64,000 nucleotides of DNA from Erysipelotrichales bacterium (GCA_910575705.1 CAJTFG010000002.1:62001-126000), one strand, 5' to 3'; shown: positions 9,301 through 17,460, counted from the stretch's first letter. Numbers and translations: made by a program. Notes: generated from the sequence alone by a model not told the origin.

Positions 9301-10739
9301 ACTTTTCCGGTGATTATCAGGCGATTGCCCATGCTTATACCAAAGAGGTATTCGGCGAAGACCATGTATTCCGTGCCGGTACGATCGGAACGGTTGCGGA
9401 ACGTACGGCATTTGGTTATGTGAAGGGATATCAAGAGGAAATGGGGATTGCTGGTAGCCTGCGCAGTGCCCAGCAGGCGTGGCTGGCAAAAGGCTGTGAA
9501 GGCGTGAAACGAACGACGGGACAACATCCCGGCGGGATCATCGTCATACCACAGAATATGGATGTTCATGATTTTACGCCGGTTCAATATCCTGCCAATA
9601 ACCCATATGCCGATTGGAAAACGACCCATTTCGAATTTCATGACATCCATGACAACGTATTGAAGTTTGATATTCTCGGTCATGTCGATCCGACGGCGAT
9701 GAAGCTGCTGGAGCGTCTCAGCGGGATAGATCCGACGACGATTCCGATGAACGATCCGGAAACGATGAGTATTTTTTCCAGTGTGGATGCGCTGCATATC
9801 GATACGAGTAAAAATACGGAGAAAACAGGAGCCGCCGGCCTTCCTGAATTCGGAACGTCTTTTGTCCGCGGTATCTTGGAGTTGACGAAACCGACGACCT
9901 TCGATGAACTGTTGAAGATTTCTGGACTGTCTCACGGGAAGGAAGTGTGGCTGGGAAATGCGAAAGATCTGATCGATAACGGTATATGCACGCTGAAAAG
10001 CGTTATCGGTTGTCGTGATGATATCATGGTATATCTTTTGCACAAAGGCGTGAAACCTAAATTGGCTTTTACGATCATGGAATCTGTTCGTAAGGGAAAA
10101 GGCTTAAAGGATGAGTGGATCCCGGAAATGAAAGATAACGGAGTGGAAGACTGGTATATCGATTCTTGTCAGAAGATCAAATACATGTTTCCGAAAGCCC
10201 ATGCGGTTGCTTATGTGATCATGGCGATCCGTATTGCCTGGTTCAAGGTCCACCAGCCGATTTACTATTACTGCATGTTCTTTTCCATTCGCTGTGATGC
10301 TTATGAGATCGAAACGATGCTCAGCGGAGAGCAGGCGATACGCGCGCGGTTAAATGATATCGGCATGCGGCTGCAAGATAATGCCCGCAAGAAAGAGGTA
10401 ACAAAAAAGGAAGTTGATATTTACAACTGCTTGGAACTGGCTTTGGAAATGGTGCTGCGTGGATATCGTTTTACGAATCTTGATCTCATGCGCTCCGATT
10501 CTAAGACCTTTTTACCGGATGACCGCAATCCAAACAGGATCATTCCGCCGTTTACCAGCATTGACGGTCTGGGAGAAAACGTGGCGGATACGATCGTCGA
10601 TGCTCGTAAACGAGGTGCGTTCTTATCTAAAGAGGATCTTTTAAACCGCACATCACTGAGTAAGACGCTTGCGCAGAAGTTAGAGTCACTGGGAGTGTTG
10701 GAAAATCTTCAGGAAGAAAATCAAATGTCTTTGTTTTAA
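6384..10739 (+). CDS. polC: DNA polymerase III alpha subunit, Gram-positive PolC type
   Basis: The 1451-residue replicative polymerase of low-GC Gram-positives, close to the ~1440 residues usual for the family. In order: an N-terminal domain; an OB fold; a PHP domain beginning ELHVHTKLSEMDG near residue 311, into which a DEDDh proofreading exonuclease is inserted (FDLETTG near 406, later AHNADFDYNF); a zinc module with C-P-H-C (~914) and C-C-P-H-C (~938); the catalytic core with PDIDLNFSGDYQ (~968); and the C-terminal fingers with helix-hairpin-helix region. The start is either ATG 6384 or ATG 6396, the latter directly behind GAGGGA; the difference is four residues. It stands as its own transcription unit between two terminators. 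Confidence 0.97.
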   Translation: MRDLMELKLLDLLDSMQLNEKEKECFSEGSFTMTPQYLSASKILKIELSLQRVLPFEVWDVFYSRLRRITRSKVELIIHAETKTGTILQICEYINHFVSVHPSYQVFKASIPSLEGNGRLVYKLSDDSFKDNAIQSKHLLQEFLTACGFELEICIVDLELSNESIPTVEVKETNVKPLAVFEEKKPVYKPRSKKGLDSYTPFAIKDITEACFQIRIKGKIFDSEIRELRNGKCIQMLWVADEEDAIVMKRFERRAQTKEVLEELKTGATICAYGRVEYDTFLHELVFVPDVIEEIPEILRRDEAPQKRVELHVHTKLSEMDGVNHIEEFIQTADAWGMDAIACTDHLVVQAFPKAQHCVEAINAKRDPDHPFKMIYGVEMNMVDPILHIVRNAKDIDLEKGTYCVFDLETTGLSSRFDHIIEFGGQIIKNRACVKSLQMFIKPPMELSAFTTQLTGITEEHMRNARPFEECVDEILDFIGESILVAHNADFDYNFLNDSLIRIGRQPLMNPVIDTLDLARSMQADRKGYRLGQIARSYGIRYDEEVAHRADYDAEVLAQTYMNMLNELKHIKNLHDLQAMQTEACFSKVRKKHVTILVKNMSGLKELFELVTLSHTAYLSYSGKNTANIVAEPRILRREIQKRRMNGNLLVGSSCLNGEVFEIAQTRNAQQLEEVISFYDYVEIQPLSNYMYLVERDSIASVERLKEILQAIIDAADKLGIPVVATGDAHYVHPRDKMIRDIYISSQAIGGVRHPLYIYNQEKRHRFKAPDQHFRTTTEMLKEYEWIKNDRAYEFVVENSRKIAEQIQPVMPVKDRLYPPDLEGSDQKLKDICYTNAHKKYGQQLPDIVEKRLEKELDSIIGHGFYVVYYISHLLVKKSLDDGYLVGSRGSVGSSFVATMADITEVNPLPPHYICPHCQYSEFFEDGSVASGFDLPDKCCPHCGQRMSGDGQDIPFETFLGFEGDKVPDIDLNFSGDYQAIAHAYTKEVFGEDHVFRAGTIGTVAERTAFGYVKGYQEEMGIAGSLRSAQQAWLAKGCEGVKRTTGQHPGGIIVIPQNMDVHDFTPVQYPANNPYADWKTTHFEFHDIHDNVLKFDILGHVDPTAMKLLERLSGIDPTTIPMNDPETMSIFSSVDALHIDTSKNTEKTGAAGLPEFGTSFVRGILELTKPTTFDELLKISGLSHGKEVWLGNAKDLIDNGICTLKSVIGCRDDIMVYLLHKGVKPKLAFTIMESVRKGKGLKDEWIPEMKDNGVEDWYIDSCQKIKYMFPKAHAVAYVIMAIRIAWFKVHQPIYYYCMFFSIRCDAYEIETMLSGEQAIRARLNDIGMRLQDNARKKEVTKKEVDIYNCLELALEMVLRGYRFTNLDLMRSDSKTFLPDDRNPNRIIPPFTSIDGLGENVADTIVDARKRGAFLSKEDLLNRTSLSKTLAQKLESLGVLENLQEENQMSLF

Positions 10740-10768
10740 CGGTATAGCGCAACTATACCGTTTTTTTT
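10740..10768 (+). terminator. Terminator after polC
   Basis: CGGTATAG pairs perfectly with CTATACCG across a CGCAA loop, followed by eight T. It overlaps the last base of the polC stop codon. Confidence 0.88.
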
Positions 10769-10820
10769 GTTTTGTAGGTAAACGATAGGCAGTTAAGAGA
10801 GGATGAAAAGAAAAACATCG

Positions 10821-10842
10821 TCATATGCAGGTATGCATATGA
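10821..10842 (+). repeat. Perfect 9-bp inverted repeat in the polC-mraZ gap
   Basis: TCATATGCA (10821-10829) and TGCATATGA (10834-10842) are perfect complements separated by GGTA. They lie in a ~320-nt gap (10769-11089) with no convincing gene. The site is not followed by a T-run and could be a protein-binding palindrome or an RNA hairpin. The rest of the gap is purine-rich and shows nothing else I can name. Confidence 0.5.
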
Positions 10843-11089
10843 AATAAACCTTGGGAATAAGGATAGAAAGTAATCTTTTTGCATGGGATGCGTCGTCCTT
10901 TTTTTATATTGCAGAAACAATTGTTATTTCCTTTGAAAATGTAAAAGGAGCGGTGGATATGCTGACGAAAGCGCTGTTTTTTTGTCGATTCAAATAAGGC
11001 TTTGACGTTTCTTCAAAAGATTGTTGGAGGAAGGAGAATATTGGAATAAAAAAAGGTAAGTTTTTATGTACAAATACATGCAAAGAAGG

Positions 11090-11130
11090 TATAATAGTGG
11101 TGTAAAGTAGCAAAAAGTGGTAATAAGTGG
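11090..11130 (+). promoter_or_regulatory. mraZ promoter with four MraZ-binding boxes
   Basis: A TATAAT -10 box at 11090-11095 overlaps the first of four 7-mers set exactly 10 bp apart: ATAGTGG (11094), AAAGTAG (11104), AAAGTGG (11114) and TAAGTGG (11124). This is the spacing and consensus (AAAGTGG plus 3 nt) reported for MraZ operators in Mollicutes. It implies autoregulation of the mraZ-rsmH-ftsL-ftsI operon. Confidence 0.8.
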
Positions 11131-11141
11131 AGGTGATAGGC

Positions 11142-11573
11142 ATGTTTATCGGTGAATTTTCCCATAACATTGATAAAAAAGGCCGTATCATCATCCCAGC
11201 GAAATTCCGCAGTGAATTAGGGGAACACATCATTATCACGAAAGGTTTGGATGGCTGCTTGAATGTATATACCGTATCGCAATGGGAACTTATTTATGAA
11301 CAGTTGCAAAAGCTGCCGTTGACGAAGCGGGATGCCCGTATGTTTGTGCGTATGATGACGTCTAAAGCCGCCGAATGTGAATTTGATTCTCTCGGCCGTG
11401 TGCTGATACCGTCATCTTTAACGAAGTTGGCACAGCTGGAAAAGGAATGCATCATAGTCGGTGCGGGGAATCACCTTGAGATATGGGCAAAAGAGAATTG
11501 GGAATCTATGGATGAGGATGCCAATGCATCGTTTGAAGAGATTGCCGAGAATTTAACGGAGTTCCTGCTGTGA
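11142..11573 (+). CDS. mraZ: Transcriptional regulator MraZ
   Basis: A 143-residue AbrB-like DNA-binding protein that opens the division and cell-wall (dcw) cluster and represses or modulates its own promoter. Both SpoVT/AbrB-like halves are seen, each with the D-x-x-x-R signature: NIDKKGRIIIPAKFR near the start and EFDSLGRVLIPSSL in the middle. The start at ATG 11142 follows AGTGGAGGTGA; the upstream in-frame codon at 11127 lies within the operator. The stop overlaps the rsmH start (TGATG), indicating translational coupling. Four matching operator boxes lie at the promoter. Confidence 0.96.
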   Translation: MFIGEFSHNIDKKGRIIIPAKFRSELGEHIIITKGLDGCLNVYTVSQWELIYEQLQKLPLTKRDARMFVRMMTSKAAECEFDSLGRVLIPSSLTKLAQLEKECIIVGAGNHLEIWAKENWESMDEDANASFEEIAENLTEFLL

Positions 11574-12505
11574 TGAAGCATTACAGTGTGCTTCTGCAGG
11601 AGTCGATTGATGGGTTGGCCGTACGTGAAGATGGCATCTATGTGGATGGCACATTAGGAAGAGGAGGGCATAGCGCCGCAATTCTTTCTTTCTTACCGCA
11701 GGGTCATCTGTATGCCATTGATCGGGATTTGCAGGCGATTGAAGAATCCCGTCAGCGTTTGCTGAAGATTCGTGAAAATGTTACATTTCTACATACGTCT
11801 TTTGCGCATATGAAAGAAGCTCTCTTGCAGGAAGGGGTATCGAAGATCGACGGACTTCTGCTTGATCTGGGAGTATCTTCGCCACAGTTTGACGAAGCTG
11901 CCCGCGGTTTCAGCTACCGTTTCGATGCTCCGTTAGATATGCGTATGGATCAGCAACAGGAAAAGACGGCTCGGGATATCGTCAATACATATGATTACCA
12001 TGAACTCGTACGTATTTTTTATCAGTATGGAGAAGAGAAGTTTGCCAAGCAGATCGCCCGCAATATTGAACGGGAAAGAGCTGTTAAAACGATCGATACA
12101 ACGCTGGAACTTGTCGATGTTATCCGTTCTTCGCTGTCTGCGAAAGTTCTGAATGCAAAAGGACATCCTGCGAAAAAAGTGTTTCAGGCACTGCGTATAG
12201 AAGTAAACGATGAATTGCAGGAGCTTCGATGCGTTTTGCAGGACGGTTTGGAAATGTTGAAACCAAATGGAAGAATCTCTGTGATAACCTTTCATTCTCT
12301 GGAAGACAGGATCGTAAAGGAAGCTTTTCAAAAAGTCAGCAAAGCGGCGAAGGTCGATAAGCGGATTCCCGTTTTGCCGCAGGATATTCAACCGGTAGAT
12401 TACCGACTTATAACAAAAAAACCGATTCTTGCGACAAAGGAAGAATTGGATGAAAACAGACGTTCACACTCGGCGAAGCTGAGGATCATAGAAAGGATAA
12501 GGTGA
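11573..12505 (+). CDS. rsmH: 16S rRNA (cytosine-1402-N4)-methyltransferase
   Basis: A 310-residue SAM-dependent enzyme (formerly MraW) that methylates N4 of C1402 in the decoding centre of 16S rRNA. Visible signatures: HYSVLLQESIDGL at the N terminus, the SAM-binding YVDGTLGRGGHS, LLLDLGVSSPQFD, the substrate region RGFSYRFDAPLDMRMD, and ITFHSLEDRIVK toward the end. The ATG overlaps the mraZ stop codon; a GTG one codon earlier is in frame but less likely. Its own stop overlaps the next start in the same TGATG manner. Confidence 0.96.
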   Translation: MKHYSVLLQESIDGLAVREDGIYVDGTLGRGGHSAAILSFLPQGHLYAIDRDLQAIEESRQRLLKIRENVTFLHTSFAHMKEALLQEGVSKIDGLLLDLGVSSPQFDEAARGFSYRFDAPLDMRMDQQQEKTARDIVNTYDYHELVRIFYQYGEEKFAKQIARNIERERAVKTIDTTLELVDVIRSSLSAKVLNAKGHPAKKVFQALRIEVNDELQELRCVLQDGLEMLKPNGRISVITFHSLEDRIVKEAFQKVSKAAKVDKRIPVLPQDIQPVDYRLITKKPILATKEELDENRRSHSAKLRIIERIR

Positions 12506-12804
12506 TGAAGATGGCACGTGTAGTCAGAAGAAAAAGAAAATTGAGAATTCAAGGATTTGCGACTTTGTTTTTTATGATATCCATTTGTCTGTATTTAGGT
12601 GCCATGTTCGGGCTGAAATCTTATAACATCACATTACAGTCACAGTCACAGGAACTTTCCGCTCAGCGTGCACAGCTGGAAGAAGCTGTGAAATCCGCGG
12701 AACTGGACGTGAAGACACTGCAGAATAAAGATCGCATCACGGCGATTGCGGAGGAAGATGGGATCACATCCAATCAGGGGCAGGCTACCGTATTACCGGA
12801 ATAA
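12505..12804 (+). CDS. ftsL: Cell division protein FtsL-like
   Basis: A 99-residue bitopic membrane protein. A basic cytoplasmic tail (RVVRRKRKLR) leads into one transmembrane segment (about residues 17-38), followed by an extracytoplasmic coiled coil (LQSQSQELSAQRAQLEEAV ... LDVKTLQNKDRI). Sequence similarity in this family is low, so the call rests on topology, size and position between rsmH and the penicillin-binding protein, which is the canonical place of ftsL. It should bind DivIB/FtsQ and DivIC at the septum. The start could also be ATG 12511. Confidence 0.85.
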   Translation: MKMARVVRRKRKLRIQGFATLFFMISICLYLGAMFGLKSYNITLQSQSQELSAQRAQLEEAVKSAELDVKTLQNKDRITAIAEEDGITSNQGQATVLPE

Positions 12805-12816
12805 GGGAATATCGAA

Positions 12817-14997
12817 ATGAATCCAAGAAAGGCGAATAGAAGCATCAGAAGAATTATATTTGTATCGGGGATAGTTGGAATTCTTGTAGTTTCAAATGTC
12901 CTTTTTACTATGGTCACGCATAAGCATTTTCGAAGCGGGGTAGATGTATTAGCCTCCAGAGGAGCCGATTATTATACGAGCCGGGTCATTTCCGCGACCC
13001 GCGGATATATCCGAGACCGTAATAATGAGATCATCGCACAGGATGTGGATTCTTATAATATTTATGCGGTTTTGGATGAAGATCGATTAGGCCTTAACGA
13101 GGCACCGGCCTATGTCGTGAATATTGAGGATACCGCAGTGGCGCTTGCACCGAAGCTGGGCATGGAAGCCGCAGCTATAGAAAAAATCCTGTATGCGGGA
13201 AAGGAAAACAACAGCTATCAGGTAGAGTTTGGCAATAAAGGAAAATTTTTGAGTGCTGAAACAAAAGAGGCGATTGATGCATTAGGACTTCCCGGTATTG
13301 AGTTTACTAAGACGACAACACGTATTTATCCGACCGGTAAATTTGCATCGCATCTGATCGGATTTGCGCAATATGATGAAGAGCAGGGGAAAATTACCGG
13401 ACGTACGGGATTGGAACTGTTTCTCAATGAAGAGCTTTCCGGAACGGATGGAATGGAATCCTATGATATGTCAGCGCAAGGGACCGTGATTCCCGGAACG
13501 AAGCATACGGATCAGCAGGAAGTCAACGGAAACGATGTGTATTTGACGTTGGATCGCAATGTGCAGCTTGCTTTGGAAACCTGTCTACAGGAAACGATGG
13601 ATAAGTTCGGCGCAAGAAGGGCATGGGGGATTATCATGGAAGTCGAAACCGGGAAAATCTTAGGCTGGTCTTCCTATCCTACTTATGATCTGAACGTTCG
13701 TGATATTGAAGATTATATTAACATTCCGAGTGAATATGCGTATGAGCCCGGTTCTGTTTTTAAAGGGTTTACCTATGCATCAGCGATCGATCTGGGTGTA
13801 TATTCTCACACAGATACCTTTTATGCCGATCGTTTTTATATCGGATATGATCCGGATAAGGATAAGATATACCGTGCCAAGGAAGATGTAGGAATGGGTT
13901 CTACGATCAATGATGCTTTGGGGATCAACTTCGGTACGATCAGCTTTGATGAAGGATTTATGCGTTCCAGCAACGTTGCTGTTTGTGAGCTGCTTGCCAA
14001 TTATATAAGTCCGGCAGATTTTGAGACCTATCTGGATAAGTTCGGCTTCTTTAAACCGGTCGGTACCTATGGTTTATCGGAGACGGAAGCTATCGGTGTC
14101 AAGAACTTTCTTTATCCTAGTGATAAGCTGTCTACGGCTTTTGGACAGGCTTCTTCGGTTACGGCCTTACAGCTGGTACAGGGATATACCGCTATTTTTA
14201 ACGATGGTAAGATGATGAAGCCGTATTATATCGATCGCATCGTAAATCCTTATAACGGAGAAGCGATCTATCAGGGAGAGCCGGAAATTGTCGGTCAGCC
14301 GATCTCTCAGCAGACGAGTGAAACCATGCGTGATCTGATGCATGAAGTTGTACAAAATAAAGTAGGTACCGCCTATAACCGTTATCGTATGGAGGATATC
14401 GATTTGATCGCGAAAACAGGAACCGGGGAGATCTTCAGTGATAAAGAGGGATATTATGTAAACTCCATCATTGCGGCAGCTCCTTATGACGATCCCAAAA
14501 TCATGATGTATTATGCATTTGAAAGCAAAGACATCTTGAAATTTAACGGCGAGCCGTTTAAACAGGCATTTAAGGAAGCGATGGTAGCTACCAGCTATGC
14601 CAATGTGGGAACGAATGCCGATGATCCTTCGCAAGACAATAATTATAAAGAATACACGATGCCGTCGTTGACGAATCATAGCCTTGATTATGCGAAAAGC
14701 AAGCTGCAGGATGTATCCGTCAATAAGATCATCGTCGGAGATGGAAACAATGTTATAAAGCAGTATCCGAAAGCAGGAGATACCGTCATCACATCGCAAA
14801 ATGTTTTTCTGATAACCGATGGCACAACGATTACCATGCCCAATATGCATGGATGGTCTCGAAAGGATGTCACACGGTTTTGGGAACTTACGGGAATCGG
14901 CATTGTGATGGATGGCTATGGTACGGTGGGCGAACAGAGTATCGCCCCTGGAGAACCGATTGATCGGTTTACGGAAATTAAAGTGACGTTGAAATGA
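12817..14997 (+). CDS. ftsI: Penicillin-binding protein, septal transpeptidase (FtsI/PBP2x class) with two PASTA domains
   Basis: A 726-residue class B penicillin-binding protein that cross-links septal peptidoglycan. After a short cytoplasmic tail and one membrane anchor (~residues 11-32) comes the dimerisation domain beginning ATRGYIRDRNNEIIAQD. The transpeptidase carries the active-site tetrad S-V-F-K (near residue 312, PGSVFKGF), the S-S-N motif (RSSNVA, ~383) and K-T-G (AKTGTGE, ~531). Two PASTA repeats fill the last ~115 residues (YTMPSLTNHSLDYAKSKL; ITMPNMHGWSRKDVTRFW), as in PBP2x and SpoVD. It ends the mraZ operon; mraY and murD, usual next genes, are absent here. Confidence 0.95.
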   Translation: MNPRKANRSIRRIIFVSGIVGILVVSNVLFTMVTHKHFRSGVDVLASRGADYYTSRVISATRGYIRDRNNEIIAQDVDSYNIYAVLDEDRLGLNEAPAYVVNIEDTAVALAPKLGMEAAAIEKILYAGKENNSYQVEFGNKGKFLSAETKEAIDALGLPGIEFTKTTTRIYPTGKFASHLIGFAQYDEEQGKITGRTGLELFLNEELSGTDGMESYDMSAQGTVIPGTKHTDQQEVNGNDVYLTLDRNVQLALETCLQETMDKFGARRAWGIIMEVETGKILGWSSYPTYDLNVRDIEDYINIPSEYAYEPGSVFKGFTYASAIDLGVYSHTDTFYADRFYIGYDPDKDKIYRAKEDVGMGSTINDALGINFGTISFDEGFMRSSNVAVCELLANYISPADFETYLDKFGFFKPVGTYGLSETEAIGVKNFLYPSDKLSTAFGQASSVTALQLVQGYTAIFNDGKMMKPYYIDRIVNPYNGEAIYQGEPEIVGQPISQQTSETMRDLMHEVVQNKVGTAYNRYRMEDIDLIAKTGTGEIFSDKEGYYVNSIIAAAPYDDPKIMMYYAFESKDILKFNGEPFKQAFKEAMVATSYANVGTNADDPSQDNNYKEYTMPSLTNHSLDYAKSKLQDVSVNKIIVGDGNNVIKQYPKAGDTVITSQNVFLITDGTTITMPNMHGWSRKDVTRFWELTGIGIVMDGYGTVGEQSIAPGEPIDRFTEIKVTLK

Positions 14998-15024
14998 GGT
15001 AAAGTTTTATATTCGATAGGACGA

Positions 15025-15390
15025 ATGCGATTTATGTACCGGCTGGGGGATGTGCATAATCCCTTATGGGAAATGTTTCATCAAGGTATGAAAGACGGCT
15101 ATCATGCCGAACTTGCATATGTGCTCAGCCAATGCAGTTATTCCTATGGATGGAATGTGAAATTTAAAAGAGGAAGCAAAACGATTTGTATGGGAGATCC
15201 AAGAGAAGACCTTTTGTCGTGCTGCTTGTGATCGGCGTTAAGCAGAAAGAGCGCTTTGAGGAGTTGTTGGATTCTTTTATTTATGATATGCGGAAATGAA
15301 AGAAGGCAATGGCCAGAAATAGTTGATGATAGAAGTAGAAGATGATGAGCGGTAATATGAAGATATAAAACAGGTTATAAAAATACGGAA
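15025..15390 (+). pseudogene. Decayed DUF3788-family gene
   Basis: An intact-looking frame of 68 codons (15025-15231) contains YGWNVKFKRGSKTICMGDPRE, cut to size here as the family-typical GWN-KFK-GSKT region. It then stops. A one-base shift continues the same protein: VVLLVIGVKQKERFEELLD, then KEGNGQK, a stop, LMIEVEDDER, a stop and YEDIKQVIKI. These are the successive C-terminal segments of DUF3788 proteins, so this is one gene broken by a frameshift and at least two stop codons. The family has no assigned function. The N terminus is short as well. No ribosome site or promoter is evident. Confidence 0.7.
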
Positions 15391-15418
15391 TAGCTTACAT
15401 CCTCTAGCTATTCCGTAT
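15377..15418 (-). terminator. Terminator for manA
   Basis: ATACGGAATAGCT and its perfect complement AGCTATTCCGTAT enclose a 10-nt loop. Read on the minus strand the stem is followed by TTTTTATAA, so it serves the manA transcript. Confidence 0.85.
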
Positions 15419-15438
15419 GGATGATTGTGGTAAACCGA

Positions 15439-16347
15439 TCATGAACGCCAATAAGCGTGTGGGACAGCGATCATGCATTCTGCATTTCCTTCAATGGTGA
15501 TGGTTTCCCCAGGCAAGACGAGGATACTGCCTCCCATAGAAACGCGAAGGCCTTCAGCTTTCAGCTCTCCGGAAATAACGGATATTGCCACTGCCAGTGA
15601 AGAAGTGTTCGTATAGCTGTCGGATAGACAGACATGCTGCAAAGAGAATTCCCGCTGTGCAAATTCACTTCCGACAGAAAAGCTCTGTTTTTCTACTTTC
15701 AGGGAAGAATCTAAGTTTTCCAGAGCCTCTTTTGTGTGGATCGGCCGTGTAAGTCCGTTTTTATCCTTTCGCTCATAATCATATAGACGATAGGTGATAT
15801 TGGTAGACTGCTGGATTTCATAAATCAAAGATCCCTTGGTTAAGGCATGCATGGTTCCGCAGCGAATGTAAACGAGATCTTCATTTTTCACGGGAACATG
15901 CCCCATCACATCTTGAAAATTTTTCGTCTCCAGCGCCGTTTCTACCGCTTCTTTACATCCTTTTATATTTTCCGCATATACCCAGCCATGAGCAGGCTGT
16001 TCGATAAAATACCAAGCTTCACTTTTCCCGTAAGGCAGATGAAGCTTTTCTTTTGCATAATCATCTGTCGGATGGATTTGAAAACTGACGTCTTGTGCAC
16101 AGGAGTCAAAAGCGATGATCAGCGGATATTCTTCTCCTTCCCGCAAACCGAATGCTTCCGGATCTTTCATAACGGCTTCTTTTAATGTGGTATGCTCACT
16201 ATGATTGTGAATGTTACAGTTGATGCTGTCAATGCCGCTGATCGTATAAACACAGCCGATGGTATCGGAAGAAGGATCTCCTTGGTATTCATGAAGTCTG
16301 TCATCTCCCCAAAGTGTCTCCATAGTAATAGGTGTAACGATATACAT
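15439..16347 (-). CDS. manA: Mannose-6-phosphate isomerase, class I
   Basis: A 302-residue zinc enzyme interconverting mannose-6-phosphate and fructose-6-phosphate. The cupin metal site is visible: SFQIHPTDDYA supplies Q and H, GKSEAWYF supplies E, and the later IRCGTMHALTKGSLIYEIQQ carries the remaining histidine and active-site residues. The length matches the short Bacillus-type enzyme (~315). A strong ribosome site (AAGGAGGAATT) precedes ATG. It is transcribed alone, divergent from deoC. It probably feeds mannose into glycolysis or supplies mannose-6-phosphate. Confidence 0.93.
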   Translation of the reverse strand: MYIVTPITMETLWGDDRLHEYQGDPSSDTIGCVYTISGIDSINCNIHNHSEHTTLKEAVMKDPEAFGLREGEEYPLIIAFDSCAQDVSFQIHPTDDYAKEKLHLPYGKSEAWYFIEQPAHGWVYAENIKGCKEAVETALETKNFQDVMGHVPVKNEDLVYIRCGTMHALTKGSLIYEIQQSTNITYRLYDYERKDKNGLTRPIHTKEALENLDSSLKVEKQSFSVGSEFAQREFSLQHVCLSDSYTNTSSLAVAISVISGELKAEGLRVSMGGSILVLPGETITIEGNAECMIAVPHAYWRS

Positions 16348-16377
16348 AAGAATTCCTCCTTGTTTCTTTCTTTATTA

Positions 16378-16430
16378 TAATTGTATCACACAATAGCCTC
16401 TGGTCAATCAAACTTCAAAAGTGTTATAAT
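16378..16430. promoter_or_regulatory. Divergent promoters manA / deoC
   Basis: Minus strand: TTGACC (plus 16402-16407), a 16-nt spacer and TACAAT (plus 16380-16385) drive manA. Plus strand: TATAAT at 16425-16430, 44 nt before the deoC start, with only a weak -35 region. The two promoters face away from each other and share about 20 bp of upstream DNA. Confidence 0.55.
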
Positions 16431-16473
16431 GGAAACAGAAAAAAGCCAAGATCTTTGGCAAGGAGAAATAAAT

Positions 16474-17199
16474 ATGAAACAATGGACAGTAGAACAATTG
16501 GCACGTATGATCGATCATACCTATGTAAAGGCAGATACGACAGAGGAACAGATGGAAAAACTTTGTACAGAGGCAAAGGAGTATCATTTTGCCATGGCAG
16601 CCATCAATTCCGGACAAACCGTGCGATGTGCGGGATTGCTGAAGGGAAGTGATGTGCATGTCGGTGCTGCTATCGGATTCCCTTTGGGACAGACGACCAT
16701 CGCTTCAAAGGTATTTGAGGCCGAGGATGCGATTAAAAACGGTGCAGATGAGATCGATTATTCTTTAAATCTGACAGAAGTGAAGGCTGGGAACTGGGCA
16801 TATGTGGAAGAAGAAATGAAACAGATTGTGGAACTTTGCCGTCGTCATGAGAAGATCTGCAAAGTGATTTTGGAAACCTGTTATTTAGAGAAAGATGAGA
16901 TCGTAAAAATTTGTGAAATAGCAAGGAATGTACGTCCCGATTTTGTGAAGACATCTTCCGGTTTTGGCAGTGCCGGTGCGAAAGAAGAAGATGTGCTGCT
17001 TATGAAACAGACGGTCGGTTCCTTGGTAAATGTGAAGGCTTCCGGAGGTATTCGGGACGCAAAGACCTTTAAGGAGATGGTAGCTTGCGGAGCGGTGCGC
17101 ATTGGGACGAGTGCCGGCGTATCCATCGTGGAGGAGTTCCGTAAAGAAGCGAAAGAAAACGGCGGTGTGATTTCCATCGCGATGAAGATCGAAGAATAA
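16474..17199 (+). CDS. deoC: Deoxyribose-phosphate aldolase
   Basis: Cleaves 2-deoxyribose-5-phosphate to glyceraldehyde-3-phosphate and acetaldehyde in deoxynucleoside catabolism. The 241-residue protein shows LARMIDHTYVKADTT at the N terminus, VGAAIGFPLGQT, the aspartate-containing ADEIDYSLNL, and the Schiff-base lysine in FVKTSSGF (near residue 159), followed by VKASGGIRDAKT. The start at 16474 follows AAGGAGAAATAA; the longer frame to 16381 runs across the promoter and is rejected. The gene stands alone, next to the pyrimidine biosynthesis operon but separated from it by a strong terminator. Confidence 0.94.
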   Translation: MKQWTVEQLARMIDHTYVKADTTEEQMEKLCTEAKEYHFAMAAINSGQTVRCAGLLKGSDVHVGAAIGFPLGQTTIASKVFEAEDAIKNGADEIDYSLNLTEVKAGNWAYVEEEMKQIVELCRRHEKICKVILETCYLEKDEIVKICEIARNVRPDFVKTSSGFGSAGAKEEDVLLMKQTVGSLVNVKASGGIRDAKTFKEMVACGAVRIGTSAGVSIVEEFRKEAKENGGVISIAMKIEE

Positions 17200-17253
17200 G
17201 AGGATATGCGGAGTTTTCTTATATAGAGAATATATCATAGTATTTGAATGAAT

Positions 17254-17294
17254 GCTTGCTATAAGTGCTGCGCCGTGTTATAGCAAGCTTTTTT
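17254..17294 (+). terminator. Terminator after deoC
   Basis: GCTTGCTATAA pairs perfectly with TTATAGCAAGC, followed by six T. Confidence 0.88.
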
Positions 17295-17421
17295 AGATGT
17301 TCTCGTGTTCTTAGTTAAAATGCCTTTCAAATGTCATAAAAAACGATATTCTTTTTTGTATAGAGTATCATTTTTTATAGAAGGAATGCTGAGAGATGAT
17401 GGATGATCGGTAAAGAAGGTC

Positions 17422-17449
17422 TTGTAAAATTTTATAGATATGTTACAAT
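17422..17449 (+). promoter_or_regulatory. Promoter of the pyrimidine operon
   Basis: TTGTAA (17422-17427), a 16-nt spacer and TACAAT (17444-17449), about 10 nt before the start of the PyrR-type leader. The preceding stretch 17300-17420 shows nothing else I can name except an A/T-rich imperfect hairpin near 17338-17378. Confidence 0.6.
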
Positions 17450-17460
17450 AAAAACATACA

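Noticed and set aside
8997-10043. A 348-codon open frame on the minus strand
   Set aside because: It lies entirely opposite polC, whose motifs are unambiguous; composition is that of an antisense shadow and no family is recognisable.
16381-16473. Longer DeoC N terminus
   Set aside because: It crosses the promoter region; conserved sequence begins after 16474.
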